Under the pieces are notes generated by a model, which was not told where the DNA came from, did not search any database, and worked only from the letters and a program-made list of their open reading frames with translations. From positions 62,001 through 126,000 of the forward strand of contig MCFE01000191.1 in assembly GCA_002104905.1 (NCBI GenBank): a stretch of 64,000 nt of DNA, written 5' to 3'. Source of the DNA: Basidiobolus meristosporus CBS 931.73. Lineage: Eukaryota > Basidiobolomycota > Basidiobolomycetes > Basidiobolales > Basidiobolaceae. Position numbers and translations under genes: made by a program. Shown piece after piece: positions 22,125-33,900 of the stretch (position 1 is the stretch's first letter; every line of letters begins with the position of its first letter).

Positions 22125-22801
22125 CAACTCAGAGTATTGCATGAGTAAATGTCAGAGCAATTTGTTCTGAAAGCTGGAATCAACTTGTAACTCACCAAAT
22201 CAACTTCAGTCTCAACAGCTGATGGGAACTCTCACATAATCAACCATAGTACTCAGCCAGTAAGGATGAAGATCAATGACTAAGAAGAAGATCTACAGGC
22301 CTATATATTTGGGAACTGCAAGTTAGACCTTGTACTTGGGAAAACCTGGCTATTTTGCTGTAATCCATCAATCAACTGGAGAACCCATGCTACTCAGATC
22401 CAGAAGGACAATAAGACCCTTAAACTATTATCTGCCAGACTGGAATTCAACCTGGTCAATTCCAGTGTATGCAAAACAAGTGAACTTAGCAAGAAACAGT
22501 TCTATAGAGCACTTGGAAAGGGCTCCCAGATGTTTCTCATGGCAGTATTACAGGAGGATTCCTCTACTCCAGTACCCCAGAAAGTCCAGACTCCTTGAAG
22601 GAATATTCAAATGTATTTACAGATGAGCTTGTAGGCCTACCACTAGTCAGAGACATGGATCATGCCATTGACACAGGAGATAGCCCTCCAGTGAGTACAA
22701 CACCGTACAGAATGAGTCCATTGGAGTTGGAAGAGATGAAGAGACAAATATATAATTTATTGGAGCACAGATATATCAGACCCAGCAAGTCACCTTGGTG
22801 A
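22125..22801 (+). pseudogene. G2a gag end, protease and linker
   Basis: Covers the protease/linker region aligned with 34440-33900 on the minus strand. Open pieces lie at 22330-22626 and 22595-22801 (VFTDELVGLP, SPPVSTTPYRMSPLE, the usual stretch just before gypsy RT). A frame change separates them. No catalytic protease triplet is preserved. Confidence 0.78.
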
Positions 22802-24093
22802 GCACCAGTACTTCTGTGAAGAAGAAGGATGGAACACTTAGAGTGTGTACTGACTACAGAGCCCTCAACTGAGTTACTGTGAAGAATGAGTACCCCATAA
22901 CCTGAATTGATGAGCTTTTGATCAAACTCAATGGAGCCGCTATATTTAGTAAGATTGACCTCATATCAGGATACAACCAGATTGAGGTGAGGCCAGAGGA
23001 TATCCCTAAGACAGCATTCAGGACCGGATATGAACATTACAAGTACTAGTCATGAGTTTTGGCCTTGCCAATGCCCCTGCAACATTCATGACCCTGATGC
23101 AGACTGTCTTCCAGGAGTACTTAGACAAGCTTGTGATAATCTACCTAGATGATATATTGATATACAGCAAGACAGAAGATGATCATTTGGGGCACATTGA
23201 AAAGGTTTTGAAGAAGCAAAGAAAGAACAACCTTTATGGCAAGCTACCCAAGTGTGAATTCTTCAGGGAACATGTTGAATATCTGGGACACATAGTGACT
23301 AGCAAAGGGGTACCCTTAGACCCTAAGAAGGTTGAAGTTATCAAGAATCTGAAGCAGCCCCATAGCATAGCAAAACTCTGATCATACCTTAGAATGGTCT
23401 TGTATTATTCAACATTGTCAAGTCCTTGGCAAGTATTGCAGCCCCTTTATCTGATATCCTCAAGAAGGACAATACCTACAAGTGTGACATAGCTTGTGAC
23501 ACTGCCTTTCAGACAATCAAGAATGAACTTGCCAAGCTACCAAGCTTAAGAATCCCAGACTTCAGAAAAAAGTTTACTATGTGCACAGATGCTTTAGACT
23601 ATACAATTGGTGGAGTGCTGAGCCAAGAACATGAGGGAAAGGACTACCTAGCTGCCTTTGAATCTAAGAAACTGAACTCAGCAGAACAAAGCTATCCAAT
23701 GCATGAGAAGGAGATGCTTGCAATAATATGCTGCTTGAAGACATGGAAATGTTATATTGAAGAAGTCATATGCTCTATGAAGACTCATCATGCCTCCCTC
23801 AAGTATATGGATACTCAGAAGGTACTCTCTGGAAGAATGACAAGATGGTGTCAATACATTTAGCAATTTGGTTTGGAGATTGTCTACTGCCCTGGGAAAA
23901 ACAACATGGTTGCTGATGCATTATTGAGATTAGTACAAGTTGCACAACTTGACTTTGTGCATGAATCACATTGGCCTAGCCTATTACCAAAGTACTTGAA
24001 GGATCAAATCAGTTCCTGATGAGGTGGATGAAGATATCAAGAGGATAATCTAGGATGAAGCCAGTAAATTTGTAGTACAGGATGAAACACTCT
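22802..24093 (+). pseudogene. G2a RT and RNase H
   Basis: The RT start (22802-23050) has stops. The core at 23052-23381 is open and keeps YLDD (IIYLDDILIYSK) and YLGHIVTSKG. RNase H follows at 23426-23863 (TDALDYTIGGVLSQ, YPMHEKEMLAI, a catalytic-type DSDE layout), then the connection domain with a VADAL-like end near 23915. At least three frame or stop lesions are visible. In life this enzyme copies element RNA to cDNA. Confidence 0.88.
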
Positions 24094-24510
24094 ACTAGAC
24101 TCACACAAAACCAATAGGTTCAGTATTCTTTATTTATACTTTTCTGAGCAAGTTGATATAGTAAACACTAAGAGACTGGAATAATTGAAGTCTGTTTTTG
24201 TCTGGGTGTTGATAGGTGCATAAAATAAATGCAAAATTGCTTCATTAATCAGCAGATATCTAGGCAACTACTAAGAGTTTTATTGATCTCAGATGACTTA
24301 TCCTTTGTGAATGCTTAGTGGATCAGTTGTGGATGTAAGGACTACTTGAAAATTGATCAGGTATGACAGCCAAAAATAGAATCTAAGAAGTGATAAAACA
24401 AACCATGACAGTGATTAGGTATGTTTGGGTTAGGGAAGACCAGCTAGGGTACTAGATTTTCTAACAAAGTGAAATTGGCTAGGTTTCAAATGTCAATGCA
24501 CAACACCTGG
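24094..24510 (-). repeat. Family V solo LTR
   Basis: About 417 bp between G2 connection and integrase sequences matches the reverse complement of 58059-58463, including the CTGAACC/GGTTCAG end and ATGCACAACA at the right end. About 50 bp of G2 sequence is missing at the insertion point, so the flanks are rearranged and no duplication is seen. Confidence 0.82.
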
Positions 24511-25300
24511 ATTTAATACATAAGCTACACAATGGATATGGACATCTTGGAATTGAAGGAACCTATAGCCTGGTGAAAGTCAGAGCATGGTGGCCAAGAA
24601 TGAAATATGACATTGAGAAGCTAGTGAAAACATACCCAAATTGCCAAATCAACCAAGGCCAACCACAGAGAGTTACTGAACTCTTTCCCTTGGAGCCTGT
24701 AAGACCATTTGAAAGATGCGGAATTGACTTTATTGGAAGACTGCCAACTACCAGGAAATGCAACAATTGCATCCTAGTAGCAATTGACCATGCTGCCAAA
24801 TGGCCAGTGGCTAAAGCAGTACCTATAGCCAGTGAAAAAGGAGTTGCAAGTTTTATCTACCATGAGATCCTTTTGAAGCTTAGATGCCCTGTAGAGATTC
24901 TATCCAACAGAGGTGCAAACTTTATGGTAAAAACAAAGAAAGCTTCCCTGAAAATGCAGCAGATCAAACACTTGAAAACCTTGGCATATCACCCCAGAAT
25001 TAATGAAGTCACTGAACAGTTTAATGGATTATTTGGAAAATGCTGACTAAGTATGCAAATGGAGTTGCCAGTTGATGGGATGAGTATATAGACCAAGCGC
25101 TTTTTGCATGCAGAGTCAGAGTACACAACACCACCCAACAAATACCACTTTGCTCAGTGTATGGATGTGAACCAAGGATTCCAGGAGATCTCATACAACC
25201 AAAGCTTACAGAAACCTAAGGAGATGAACTCAGTCAGCCAAGTAGACACCAGCAGCTGGACTTTAGGTAAAGCTACAAAACAACCTTGCTGATATGACAA
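24511..25300 (+). pseudogene. G2a integrase
   Basis: Reads HKLHNGYGHLGIEG, then CPNCQINQG (zinc-binding HHCC), GIDFIGRLP (first catalytic Asp) and ILSNRGANFM. In the last, the second catalytic Asp of the usual SDRG is Asn (AAC). TEQFNGLF keeps the third acidic residue. The 157-codon ORF 24573-25046 is open, then a frameshift leads to 25104-25292. The copy on the minus strand also has Asn at the same position. Confidence 0.88.
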
Positions 25301-25632
25301 TAGGCCTTTCCAGATGGGAATGGAGTTCTGCCATACTGACTGATCACCCCCTGGTCTGACAGTCCAGTCTCTGAGTCCAATACCAAATGATCCTGAGTAA
25401 GTGATAAGGTTAAATACCTAAAACTCACTAAAAAAGTGCCTCATGAATATCTTCAAGCAAATCTCTACCTAGGCCCAGTAAAAAATAATATGGTCCAGCT
25501 GACAAGTTCAATCTTAGTTGACTGTGAGGATTTACAGATGAGAATGTCTCAATGCTGGTAGTACTGAATTATTGACCCTCTTTGAGACCATAGAGCAGGC
25601 TTATGAAAGGGTTTTGCTACTTCAATGCCTTG
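25301..25632 (+). other. G2a 3' untranslated and integrase tail
   Basis: Decayed integrase C-terminus (YLKLTKKVPHEY-like reading near 25420) followed by non-coding sequence up to the LTR. No chromodomain pattern found. The polypurine tract is not clear in this copy. Confidence 0.55.
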
Positions 25633-26378
25633 TGTAATGCAATGCTCTGCTGCTTGAGTGTTAAGTTCAATCAGTTTGTAGTTCAATCAGTTAGTTTCAT
25701 GTTGAACCTATCAGAATATTATTATTACTTTGCAAGTTAACAGTATTTATAAGCATATCAATCAGCAGATCCTTGTCAGACAGATTTTGGTATATTTGGT
25801 AAGATCTAAGTGGGTGATGATAATTCAATTATATTAGTCATTAGCTGCAACTTATATTAGGATATACAATTAGCTTTCACTTGATCTGGCAAAATGTACA
25901 TAAGGAGCTGCTAGAACCATAAATATGGCCAGTTCAAGCTTGGACAATACAAAACTAGCTGAACTCCAAATTCCTCCGCAACTCCTATATGGGGACTGTT
26001 GAAATATTGGACTATTTGGTATCATTCAGCAGCTAAAAATTTACTTAACAATTCTAGACTAGTCTTAGTCACTGTAGGACTCATTTACTGCCTTAACTTT
26101 GCCACTTTCTCCAGATATATGATCTTATGATTATTCCCCTATAGTCAGGATCAAATTAGCACTATTACCAAACTTTATGTACCAACCCTGAAACTGTTAC
26201 AGAATGCTCCTGAATATTGAGAAACCCTCCCTACTTAGTATTGCAGCTGTATTACTTCTACAAAGGTATAAATACTGCGCTTCTTTATGAATAAACAACA
26301 GTTCAACTATTATCACTATTTCTTGATAAGTTCCTTATATCCAAATCACTTCTTAAATTGCAACAGGGACTTGTAACA
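25633..26378 (+). repeat. G2a 3' LTR interrupted by a W LTR
   Basis: The LTR begins near TGTAATGCAATGC and ends TTGTAACA. It aligns with the solo LTR at 27747-28108 and the LTR at 30475-31562, sharing TGGCAAAATGTA-TAAGGA. The W LTR insert (25997-26365) sits 13 bp from its end. Confidence 0.8.
25997..26365 (+). repeat. Family W solo LTR
   Basis: A 369-bp LTR begins TGTTGAAATATTGG and ends TTAAATTGCAACA, with a perfect 5-bp duplication GGGAC (25992-25996 and 26366-26370). It contains GGTATAAATAC and a downstream AATAAA, a compact promoter/poly(A) arrangement like C1. Confidence 0.93.
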
Positions 26379-27746
26379 ACTGTAATGTTTATGGTGTGTA
26401 CACAGCTGTTCTAAACAAATTGCATGTCATTCAGGTAGTTCTAATCTGGACTACACCTACTTGAGCAAATCTAATCAGTCAATACATGTTCTGGCTCATT
26501 AAGATAAGCAATTGGCAAGTGCTTTGATGGTCTTTGTGTAGAGCACTGTTACCTTTTTCATGGCAGTTTAGTAGTTGCTAGTTAGCCTGAAATAGTGCTA
26601 TACTACCAATTTACCAAATGGTTTCTCATATTTCACCTCCCCTGGTGCCATCTAGATATTCCCTTGAAGTACTATACACCTATATGCTTGTGCACTATGA
26701 TAGCTGGTATTTTGCACAGAGCTCAGATCAAAAACCATCTGCTGCAGCAGACTCACTAATTTAATCTCAGCTTTACCGCTTGACAGTGGGATACTTGTAC
26801 AGCTACCACATGCCTTGTACTGCAACACCAAGAAATAAGCTCAAAATGGCTGACTAAACAGAGAGTTTGTGGTTGTTGCAATTAAGAAACATAACAAGAT
26901 AATACATGTATACGGCCAGTATAATGTCTGCATATCTCATGTGATAATGAGTATTTTCTAAGACTGTTGCCTGAATTGAAAAGTTGTTACAAAATATTTG
27001 CCAAAAATATCATCAAAACACAGGCAGAGAACCACCTACAGATCCAACAAGCTCCAACTTGGAGTTTTTCATAGGACTTTAAGATTACAAATCTTACAAA
27101 CATGTGCTTACTAGTTGCCACTTTGTCATGAGTAAATATTCTTTATTTATAAAATAATTCTTGACACAATGCAAATACAATCCATTTACCGGATGGAATT
27201 TAGTCCTGGCTATATATGCACTGAGGGTGCTGTTTAACTGAATACACTACTCAAAGGTGTTGAAGCAGGATTGTGCCCCAGAAAAACATGTAGTACTTTA
27301 GGAGATCAAGCCTACTAGCATCATATGCATAGTGTATCCAGCCCAGCCTTCCCTTCCTTGACAAATACCTGCAAATTAGTGGAGCTCTTATACAGAATGA
27401 AATATGTGCAGGTGCCTCCTTCTGTAGAGATAAGTTCAATACTAACTAGTGTTTCCTGGCTCTGGTCCATGAGCTAATACTTCACAATAGATTTGAAGGT
27501 AATATTGTTAATCAGATGAGGATATGGCAGTACTTTAACTTAGTATGCTTCCTATCTATTGCTACATACAATCCATTGATTCCTCCAAAACATGAAACAA
27601 GGGCCAGTGTTCTCTGTACACTGAGCAAGATATATCAGAGAATGGAGACTTTAGCAGCAGAATGCAAATATTAAAACCCTTTGCTTGCAGAACAGCAACT
27701 TAAATTGTGTTGCAGACCCCTTCCATGTGAGTTGTATGCTGACCTT
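26379..27746. other. Unassigned, with a small reverse Plavaka-like piece
   Basis: 26590-26680 on the minus strand resembles the Plavaka-like tail at 59080-59140 (TGGCACCAGGGGAGGT, ACCATTTGGTAAATTG). The remainder shows no repeat match or ORF that I can support; the 62-codon minus ORF at 27251-27439 looks random. Confidence 0.45.
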
Positions 27747-28108
27747 TGTTATAATCTGCTGCTTGAATATACAAGTTTACTTAGTTTTTAGTCAAGTCAA
27801 TTAGCTTGATGTTAAGCCTTTCAGAATACCAGTGATAACAAATCAGTAGTATTAGTCAACAAATAATTCAGCTAATCCTTCAAACAAAAATAGATCTATT
27901 AGGTAGGATTTATGGAGTAATAATGATGTAATCAAATGAGACATCAGACACAACCTACATTGGGGAATACCATTAGTCAGCAATTGATATGGCAAAATGT
28001 ATAAAAGGAACTGCTGGAACCTCAATACAGATCAGTTCAAGCTTTGGTGAATCCAATACTGGTTAAACTCCCTGTTCCTCTACAACTCCTGTATCAAGAC
28101 TTGTATCA
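27747..28108 (+). repeat. G2-type solo LTR
   Basis: About 362 bp begins TGTTATAATCTGC and ends AAGACTTGTATCA. It aligns with the G2 LTRs and includes AAAATGTATAAAAGGAAC, a TATAAA promoter box. Flanks show no clear duplication. Confidence 0.72.
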
Positions 28109-28587
28109 CCTTGTTGCTGAGGGTAGTACACTCTGTGAAAGATAATCCTCCAGTATCTGCATACAACTAAAAGTGCTTCCCATATACTCTGGGTAGAGGT
28201 ACCTTTGGAAGGTCACTTGCTTGAGCCCAACTTAATTGATCCAGTCCTTGAATTCAAGTTGTTGCATATACATATGTAATCTGATTAGTGCTTGTGTGAT
28301 TTACACTAAGTAAATTACTCTGTGATATCTTGCCAACTTTTCTAAATTTCCCTGATGTTACAAAATGCTCAAATGGCTTGAGAAGCCCCTTGTGCAGCTT
28401 GGCTGTGAGTATTCAGATTTTGCAGAAGAGCAATCTCATTGATTCCAGTAAAATCCTTTTGCCCCAACTGGTTGTATCTATATTGAATATCACTGGTCAC
28501 TCTAAGATTATAATATTTGTGAGGCATCATATATTCACCTATAAAATGCTTCAGTATACTATCAAATAGCAAGAAACTATGCTAACC
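28109..28587. other. Unassigned, repeat K-like
   Basis: Low-identity similarity to 17650-17880 (GGTCACTTG, GATCCAGTCCTTG, ATATCTTGCCA). Short ORFs at 28330-28569 (plus) and 28369-28572 (minus) overlap and are unlikely to be genes. Confidence 0.4.
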
Positions 28588-29165
28588 TGCTGTTGTAGCT
28601 GAAGCACTGCTGCAAGGGTGCAAACACTGTGCTTCATTATGATTATGTAACAGCTTGCCTTTTATCACTATTGCTTGAAAGGTTCATGATATCCCAAACA
28701 TTGTGTGAATTGAGACATGTTATGAGCTGTAATTGCCTTAGTCTGTACTTAAAATGGCTTCTACCAGCAAACTGAACAACTCAAGCATCTTCTGCACATA
28801 GGAGAGGGTTGAAGGGAAGAACCATGTACTTTGGAGAGGTAAGATGGAGATTTACCTTGAGGAGTGCAAGCTCTCAGATATTTTACCAGAAATGGAAGTG
28901 GAGCTCAAAGGATAGCAGGAAAAGTTTAAATGTATTCAAAGACAGAGAGACAGTGCTTTAATGCCATATGTGTCAATAAGCATTATTTCTTTGTTGAACA
29001 AACTCATGCTTTCAATACTGCCAATTAGCCTGTGAATCCTTAGATAAGTTCCTTGGAGCCAATTCTGTACCAAGCCAGCATTATTTGTAGAGAAGGCTAT
29101 TCAACATATGGAAGTAGTCAAATGATGACATACTATAGTCCCTAACCAGAATGGAGGCACTTATT
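28588..29165 (+). mobile_element. Copia family C2 fragment: LTR end, primer site, gag start
   Basis: 28588-28714 resembles the last third of a W LTR and ends AATTGAGACA. Next comes TGTTATGAGCTG (28715-28726), close to the C1 primer-binding site. From about 28752 the sequence reads MASTSKLNNSSI and LWRGKMEIYLEECKLSDIL with stops, a copia-type gag N-terminus (UBN2/DUF4219-like) distinct from C1. This ties the W LTR to a second copia family. The rest of the element is gone. Confidence 0.7.
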
Positions 29166-29300
29166 GCAATTGAAGAAGTGATTATGATAGATGGAACTAG
29201 TCAAGAAATAGTGATAATTGTTGAACTGCTGTTGATTTATGAAAAACTCAGTGTTTATACATTTGAAGAAGTAATACAGCTGTAATACTAATTAATAGAT
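29166..29300 (-). repeat. W-like LTR end, inverted
   Basis: Aligns with the start of the minus-strand W LTR (GCAATTGAAGAAGTGATT, TCAAGAAATAGTGATAATTG). It directly follows the C2 gag fragment, so a rearrangement joined two W-bearing pieces head to head. Confidence 0.7.
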
Positions 29301-29364
29301 AATATGCATTTGGAAATCAATACCCATGGCAGAAATTGCAGTAGGTTTGTTGCACAGAAAGAGC

Positions 29365-29930
29365 AGTTGTGTACTATGATGATTAGCCTGGGGCTTGTCC
29401 TGCAATGTAGAGGATAACTGATAAATACAATGACTTCTAGTATACTAACACAGTAGTGCTCTTTCAGGAGCTACAAATACTAATAAAAGATATAAACCTC
29501 ACTAATATCATCAATGTTGGACTCAAAATTTACTAAAAGCAGTGCCTTATGCCTTTGCAGCTGAGTTCTGTCCTTCTGTATGCTATAGGGCAAGATTATT
29601 TTTGTTGTAGCTTTCCAAATTTGGAAAACACTTCCCTCTCCATTTGCAAAACCAAATCTCTGCTCCAACCCAAAGGGGTGTGGTAAAGGGCTAACTTAAG
29701 AAGACTTTACACTAAAGGGCTGGCATCAGAGTAAAGGTGAATTGTACAGTTGTCTCTAAACTAGTCTTTATACTAAAGGTGAGCCCAAAGGGACTTTTTT
29801 AGAATAAAGTGGTCTCCTGAAGGGGTTTCTGAATGGGTGTCTCAAGAGAATGGTGGTTTCTTCAAGCAGGTTCTTCAGAAGAATGGTGGCACTTTGTGTG
29901 AGCCTTTGATTGGGTTCTTGGGAGCATAGC
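29365..29930 (-). repeat. Old G1-like LTR
   Basis: Starts GTACTATGATGATTAGC...GGGGCTTGTCC and carries a run of CTAAAGG-type motifs at 29670-29830, like the array in the G1 LTRs in the same order. It is much more diverged, so it is an older insertion or a sister subfamily. Confidence 0.72.
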
Positions 29931-30474
29931 AGAGGTAGATGAGTTTGCAGTGCAAGGCAATTTCTCTACCACAGCCTCAACATCCACTATTGTTGACAGG
30001 ATTCAGATCCCACTGATCAACTAAGCAGCAACATCCAAAACTCAATGGACAAGGCAATGCCTATAGTGAAAACTAGGGGCAACAACAAGCACAGCAGAAG
30101 TTCACCACACCTTTCAAGAATTGGAGCTGAAGAAAATCAATGCCATCAATTGAGTCATTCCCCATTGTAATTGCAGAACTAAACTGTGAAGCCCTTAAAG
30201 CATGTCAATAGTCCCCATTACTGAGCAGTATTGATCCCATTGGGACATGGTGCAAAGACCATTTAAAGATAACTGCACTCCAGATTTCACAATTAACTGT
30301 GTTAATATTTTACATCACAACAATAATTGAGTGACTTTTGATTTGTCCTCTGCCAGTTCTCTCACTTTCTGATCCCAGACACCCAATTGCCTCGTACATT
30401 TGTATACATTGATTGCCTATTCCCTCTTTTTCCTTACTTCCTGATTCAGCCAATTTTCTTGCTTTTTATGCCTA
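29931..30474. other. Family R fragments and unassigned sequence
   Basis: 29940-30130 resembles 35715-35900 on the plus strand (TACCACAGCCTCAACATCCAC against TATCACAGCCTCCATGCCCAC, in part). 30350-30440 resembles the minus strand of 36250-36330. No intact ORF. Confidence 0.5.
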
Positions 30475-31562
30475 CGTTACAAGTCTTAGTATAAGAGTTG
30501 TAGAGGAACAGGGAGTTTTGCTAGAATTATATTCACTAAAACTTGAACTGATTTTTATTGAGGTTCCAGCAGCTCCTTATATAGATTTTGCATGATCAAT
30601 TGCTGACTAAATGTGTTTCCTAATGTAGGCTATGGCTGATGACTCATTTAATTACATCATCATCACCCAATAAGATCCTACTTAATAGACTTGTTCTGTT
30701 GGATAGTGCCACATTGAGCCATGAGTGCCAAATAGTGCCATGGTGTGCCTGAGAGTCATAGCAGACCTAAACTTGGCCACAGAGTGTGACATATAGTTCT
30801 GCATATTCATGCAAAGCAGCCCCTGTGTTTCACCTACTGTGCAGGAGAAAATCAACTTTTTAACCTTTTTTTTGGGATCAAAATTGTGCATGACATAAAA
30901 GAGCACAGACAGACTGAAGATATGCATCTGGTACACAATACCCATGGCACTCTAAATCTAGCCCCACAGGCTTGTAGCATGTCACACAAATGCATGGCAC
31001 TATCTTGGTCCACTGGTACTATCTGGCGCTATATTTAAATATTAGCCCTAAAGTAGAATCTATACAAAGCACTTATGGTGCCAGATAGTGCCATGCATTT
31101 TTGTGACATGCTACAAGCCTATGGGGCTAGATTTAGAGTGCCATAGGTATTGTGTACCAGATGCATATCTTCAGTCTGTCTGTGCTCTTTTATGTCATGC
31201 ACAATTTTGATCCTAAAAAAAAGGTTAAAAAGTTGATTTTCTCCTGCACCGTAGGTGAGACACAGGGGCTGCTTTGCATGAATATGAAGAACTCTATGCC
31301 ACACTCTGTGGCCAAGTTTAGGTCTGCTATGACTCTCAGGTGCACTATGGCACTATTTGGCACTCATGGCTCAATGTGGCACTATCCAACAGAACAAGTC
31401 TAATATATATATTTCTCTCAGATAAGGATCTGCTGATACATTTTGCTGACTAATGCCACTGATTTGATAGATAATACTGATATACTGATAAGCTAAACAT
31501 ATAACTAATTGACTTGACTAAAAACTGATTTAACTGAAATATTTAAGCGGTAAATCATAACA
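30475..31562 (-). repeat. G2b 3' LTR interrupted by foldback F2
   Basis: The LTR pieces are 30475-30687 and 31401-31562. On the minus strand the LTR starts TGTTATGATTTACC, preceded by AAGGGAGAA (31563-31571) as polypurine tract. It ends near ACTTGTAACG. Confidence 0.8.
30688..31400. mobile_element. Foldback MITE F2
   Basis: A 713-bp near-palindrome with ends GACTTGTTCT / AGAACAAGTC and TA on each side (30686-30687 and 31401-31402). Arms are about 335 bp around a spacer of about 40 bp. Both arms read the same open frame (30682-30945 minus, 31152-31403 plus). No transposase. Confidence 0.9.
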
Positions 31563-31719
31563 TTCTCCCTTATCAAAGTTGAGAGGGTTCTCCTGAATTT
31601 CTTTTTTTATGATACCAATATCTTGATGGTTCAGTATAATCAGCAAGTCATGCAAGCTTGAGTCTGTCCCTATGCACTAAATCTTCCCAGATAATGCCTT
31701 GTTTGTCCACTAGTTGGTA

Positions 31720-31929
31720 GACTTGTTCCATTGGATAGTTCCAATTTGACCTATCAGTGCTAAATGATGCCATACTGAAAACATGCATCTAGTACTCAAT
31801 CCCCATGGCTCTGTGAATCTATCTCTTGTAGCTTGTATAATTTCACCAAAATGCATGGCACTATCTTGGTACATTGGTACTATCTGGCACTATAAGTGCT
31901 TTGGACAGGTCTTACTTTAAGGCTAATAC
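31720..31929. mobile_element. Half foldback MITE F7
   Basis: The left end GACTTGTTCC is preceded by TA (31718-31719). It matches the outer and inner parts of the F1 left arm with an internal deletion, and stops in the spacer (AGGCTAATACT). It abuts the G2b integrase at 31930. Confidence 0.8.
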
Positions 31930-32680
31930 TCTGACTCTGAATGCAAAAAGTGCTTGGTCTATATACTCATTCCATCTGCTGACAGCTCCATATGCATACT
32001 TGGTTAGTACTTTTCCAAATAATCCATTAAACTGCTTAGTGACTCCATTAGTTCTAGGGTGATATGCTGAGGTTTTCAAGTGTCTGATGTGTTGCATTTC
32101 CAGGTTAGCATCCAATGTCTTTGCCATAAAGTTTGCTCCTCTATTGAATAGAATCCCCACAGGGCATCCAAAATTCATAAGGATCTCATGGCAGAGAAAA
32201 CTCGCAACTTCATGTTCACTGGCTACTGGTACTGCTTTGGCCACTGGCCATTTGGTGACATGGTCAGTTGCTACTAGGATCCAACAGTTGCATTTCCTTG
32301 TAGTTGGCAGTCTTCCAATAAAGTCAATTCTCCAGCTTTCAAGTTGTCTTATAGGCTCCAAGGGAAAGAGTTCAGCAATTCTCTGTGGTTGGCCTTGGTT
32401 GATTTGGCAATTTGGGCATGCTTTCACTAGCTTTTCAATATATTGTTTCATTCTGGGCCACCATGCTCTGGCTTTCACCACGCTATAGGTTCCTTCAATT
32501 CCAAGATGTCCATATCCATTGTGTAGCTTATGTATTGAATCCAGGCAAGCAACATACAGGCAATAGGTAATAGGGCATCCATCAACAATCCGGTAGAGTG
32601 TTTCATCCTGTACAAATTTGCTGGCTTCATCCCATATTATCTTCTTGATATCTTCATCCACCTCATCAGGAATAGCTTAG
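31930..32680 (-). pseudogene. G2b integrase
   Basis: The 249-codon ORF 31912-32661 reads HKLHNGYGHLGIEG, CPNCQINQG, RIDFIGRLP and ILFNRGANFMAKT. The HHCC zinc site and first Asp are present, and the second catalytic Asp is Asn (AAT). In the third motif TKQFNGLF, Glu is Lys. The frame runs into MITE sequence at its 3' end, so the C-terminus is lost. Although it is a long ORF, two catalytic positions are altered. Confidence 0.88.
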
Positions 32681-33900
32681 TTGCTCAAGTACTTTGGTAA
32701 TAAGATAGGCCAATCTGATTCATGCACTAAGTTGAATTGTGCCAATTGTTGTAGTCTTGACAAGGCATCAACAACTATGATGTTTTTTTTGGGTCAGTGG
32801 ACAATATCCAAATTGAATTGCTGAATATATTCACTTCATCTTGCCATTCTTCTGGATAGTACGTTCAAAGTAAATATGTACTCAAGGGAGGCATGATCAG
32901 TCTTCACAGTGCATTTGACTCCTTCAATATAGCATCTTCATGTGTTCAAGCAGTGTATTATAGCAAGCATCTCTTTCTCATGTGCTGGATAATTTTGTTC
33001 AGCTGAATTCAATTTCTTGGATTGAAAGGCAACTTGGTAGTCCTTTCCCTTGTGTTCTTGGCTCAGCACTCCACCAATTGCATAGTGTGAAGCATATGTG
33101 CACAGAGTGTACTACTTTCTGAAGTCTGGAATTCTTAAGCTTGGTTGCTTAGCAAGTTCATTGTTGAGTGTCTGAAAGGCAGTCTCACAAGCTATGTCCC
33201 ACTTGTAGGTATTGTCTTTCTTGAGGATATCAGTTAAAGGGGTTGTAATACTTGCAAAGGACTTGACAAATCTCCAATGATAGGAAACCATTTCAGGGAA
33301 TGATCTGAGTTCTGATATGCTATGGAGCTGTTTCAGATTCTTGATAACTTCAACCTTCTTAAGGTCTAAGATTACCCCTGTGCTAGTCACCATGGGTTCC
33401 AAATATTCAATGTGTTCCTTGACAAATTCATACCTGGGTAGCTTGCCATAACGCTTGTTCTCTCTTAGCTTCTTCAGGACCTTTTCAATGTGCACCAAGT
33501 GATCCTCTTCTATCTTGCTGTATCTCAATAAGTCATCTAGGTAGATTATCACAAATTTGTCTAAGTACTTGTGGAAGTTGGTTTGCATCAGGGTCATGAA
33601 TGTTGCAGGGGTATTGGTGAGGTTGGAACTCATGACTAAGTTCTTGTAATGTCTATATGTAGTCTTGAATGCTGTCTTAGGGATGTCTTCTTGCTTCACC
33701 CTAATCTGGTTGTATCCTGATATGGGGTCAATCTTGCAGAGTATAGTGGCGCAATTGAGTTGGTCCAAAAGCTCATCAATCTAAGGTATGGGGTATTTAT
33801 TCTTCATGGTAACTGAGCTGAGGGCTCTGCAGCCAATGCACATCCCAAGTGTTCTATCCTTATTCTTCACAAAGAGTACTGGTGCTCACCAAGGTGACTT
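32681..33900 (-). pseudogene. G2b RT and RNase H
   Basis: The 218-codon ORF 33112-33768 reads KIDPISGYNQIRV, TPATFMTLMQT and IIYLDDLLRYSK (YLDD intact), then LRIPDFRK at the RNase H boundary. RNase H (32681-33111) is broken by stops and indels. The RT N-terminus (33769-33900) is off frame. Confidence 0.88.

Larger units (their letters stand above)
22125..26378 (+). mobile_element. Ty3/gypsy element G2a
   Basis: A plus-strand gypsy element in the order gag-protease, RT, RNase H, integrase, 3' LTR. It aligns with the minus-strand copy at 30475-34990. No 5' LTR is found, so the left end is truncated in gag. A V LTR (24094-24510) interrupts the integrase and a W LTR (25997-26365) interrupts the 3' LTR. 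The RT wording (IIYLDDILIYSK) and GPY/F-less tail resemble the chromovirus side of Ty3/gypsy, but I see no clear chromodomain. Confidence 0.9.

Noticed and set aside
25300-25600. Chromodomain at the G2 integrase tail
   Set aside because: The tail is too decayed and I could not find the aromatic cage pattern.
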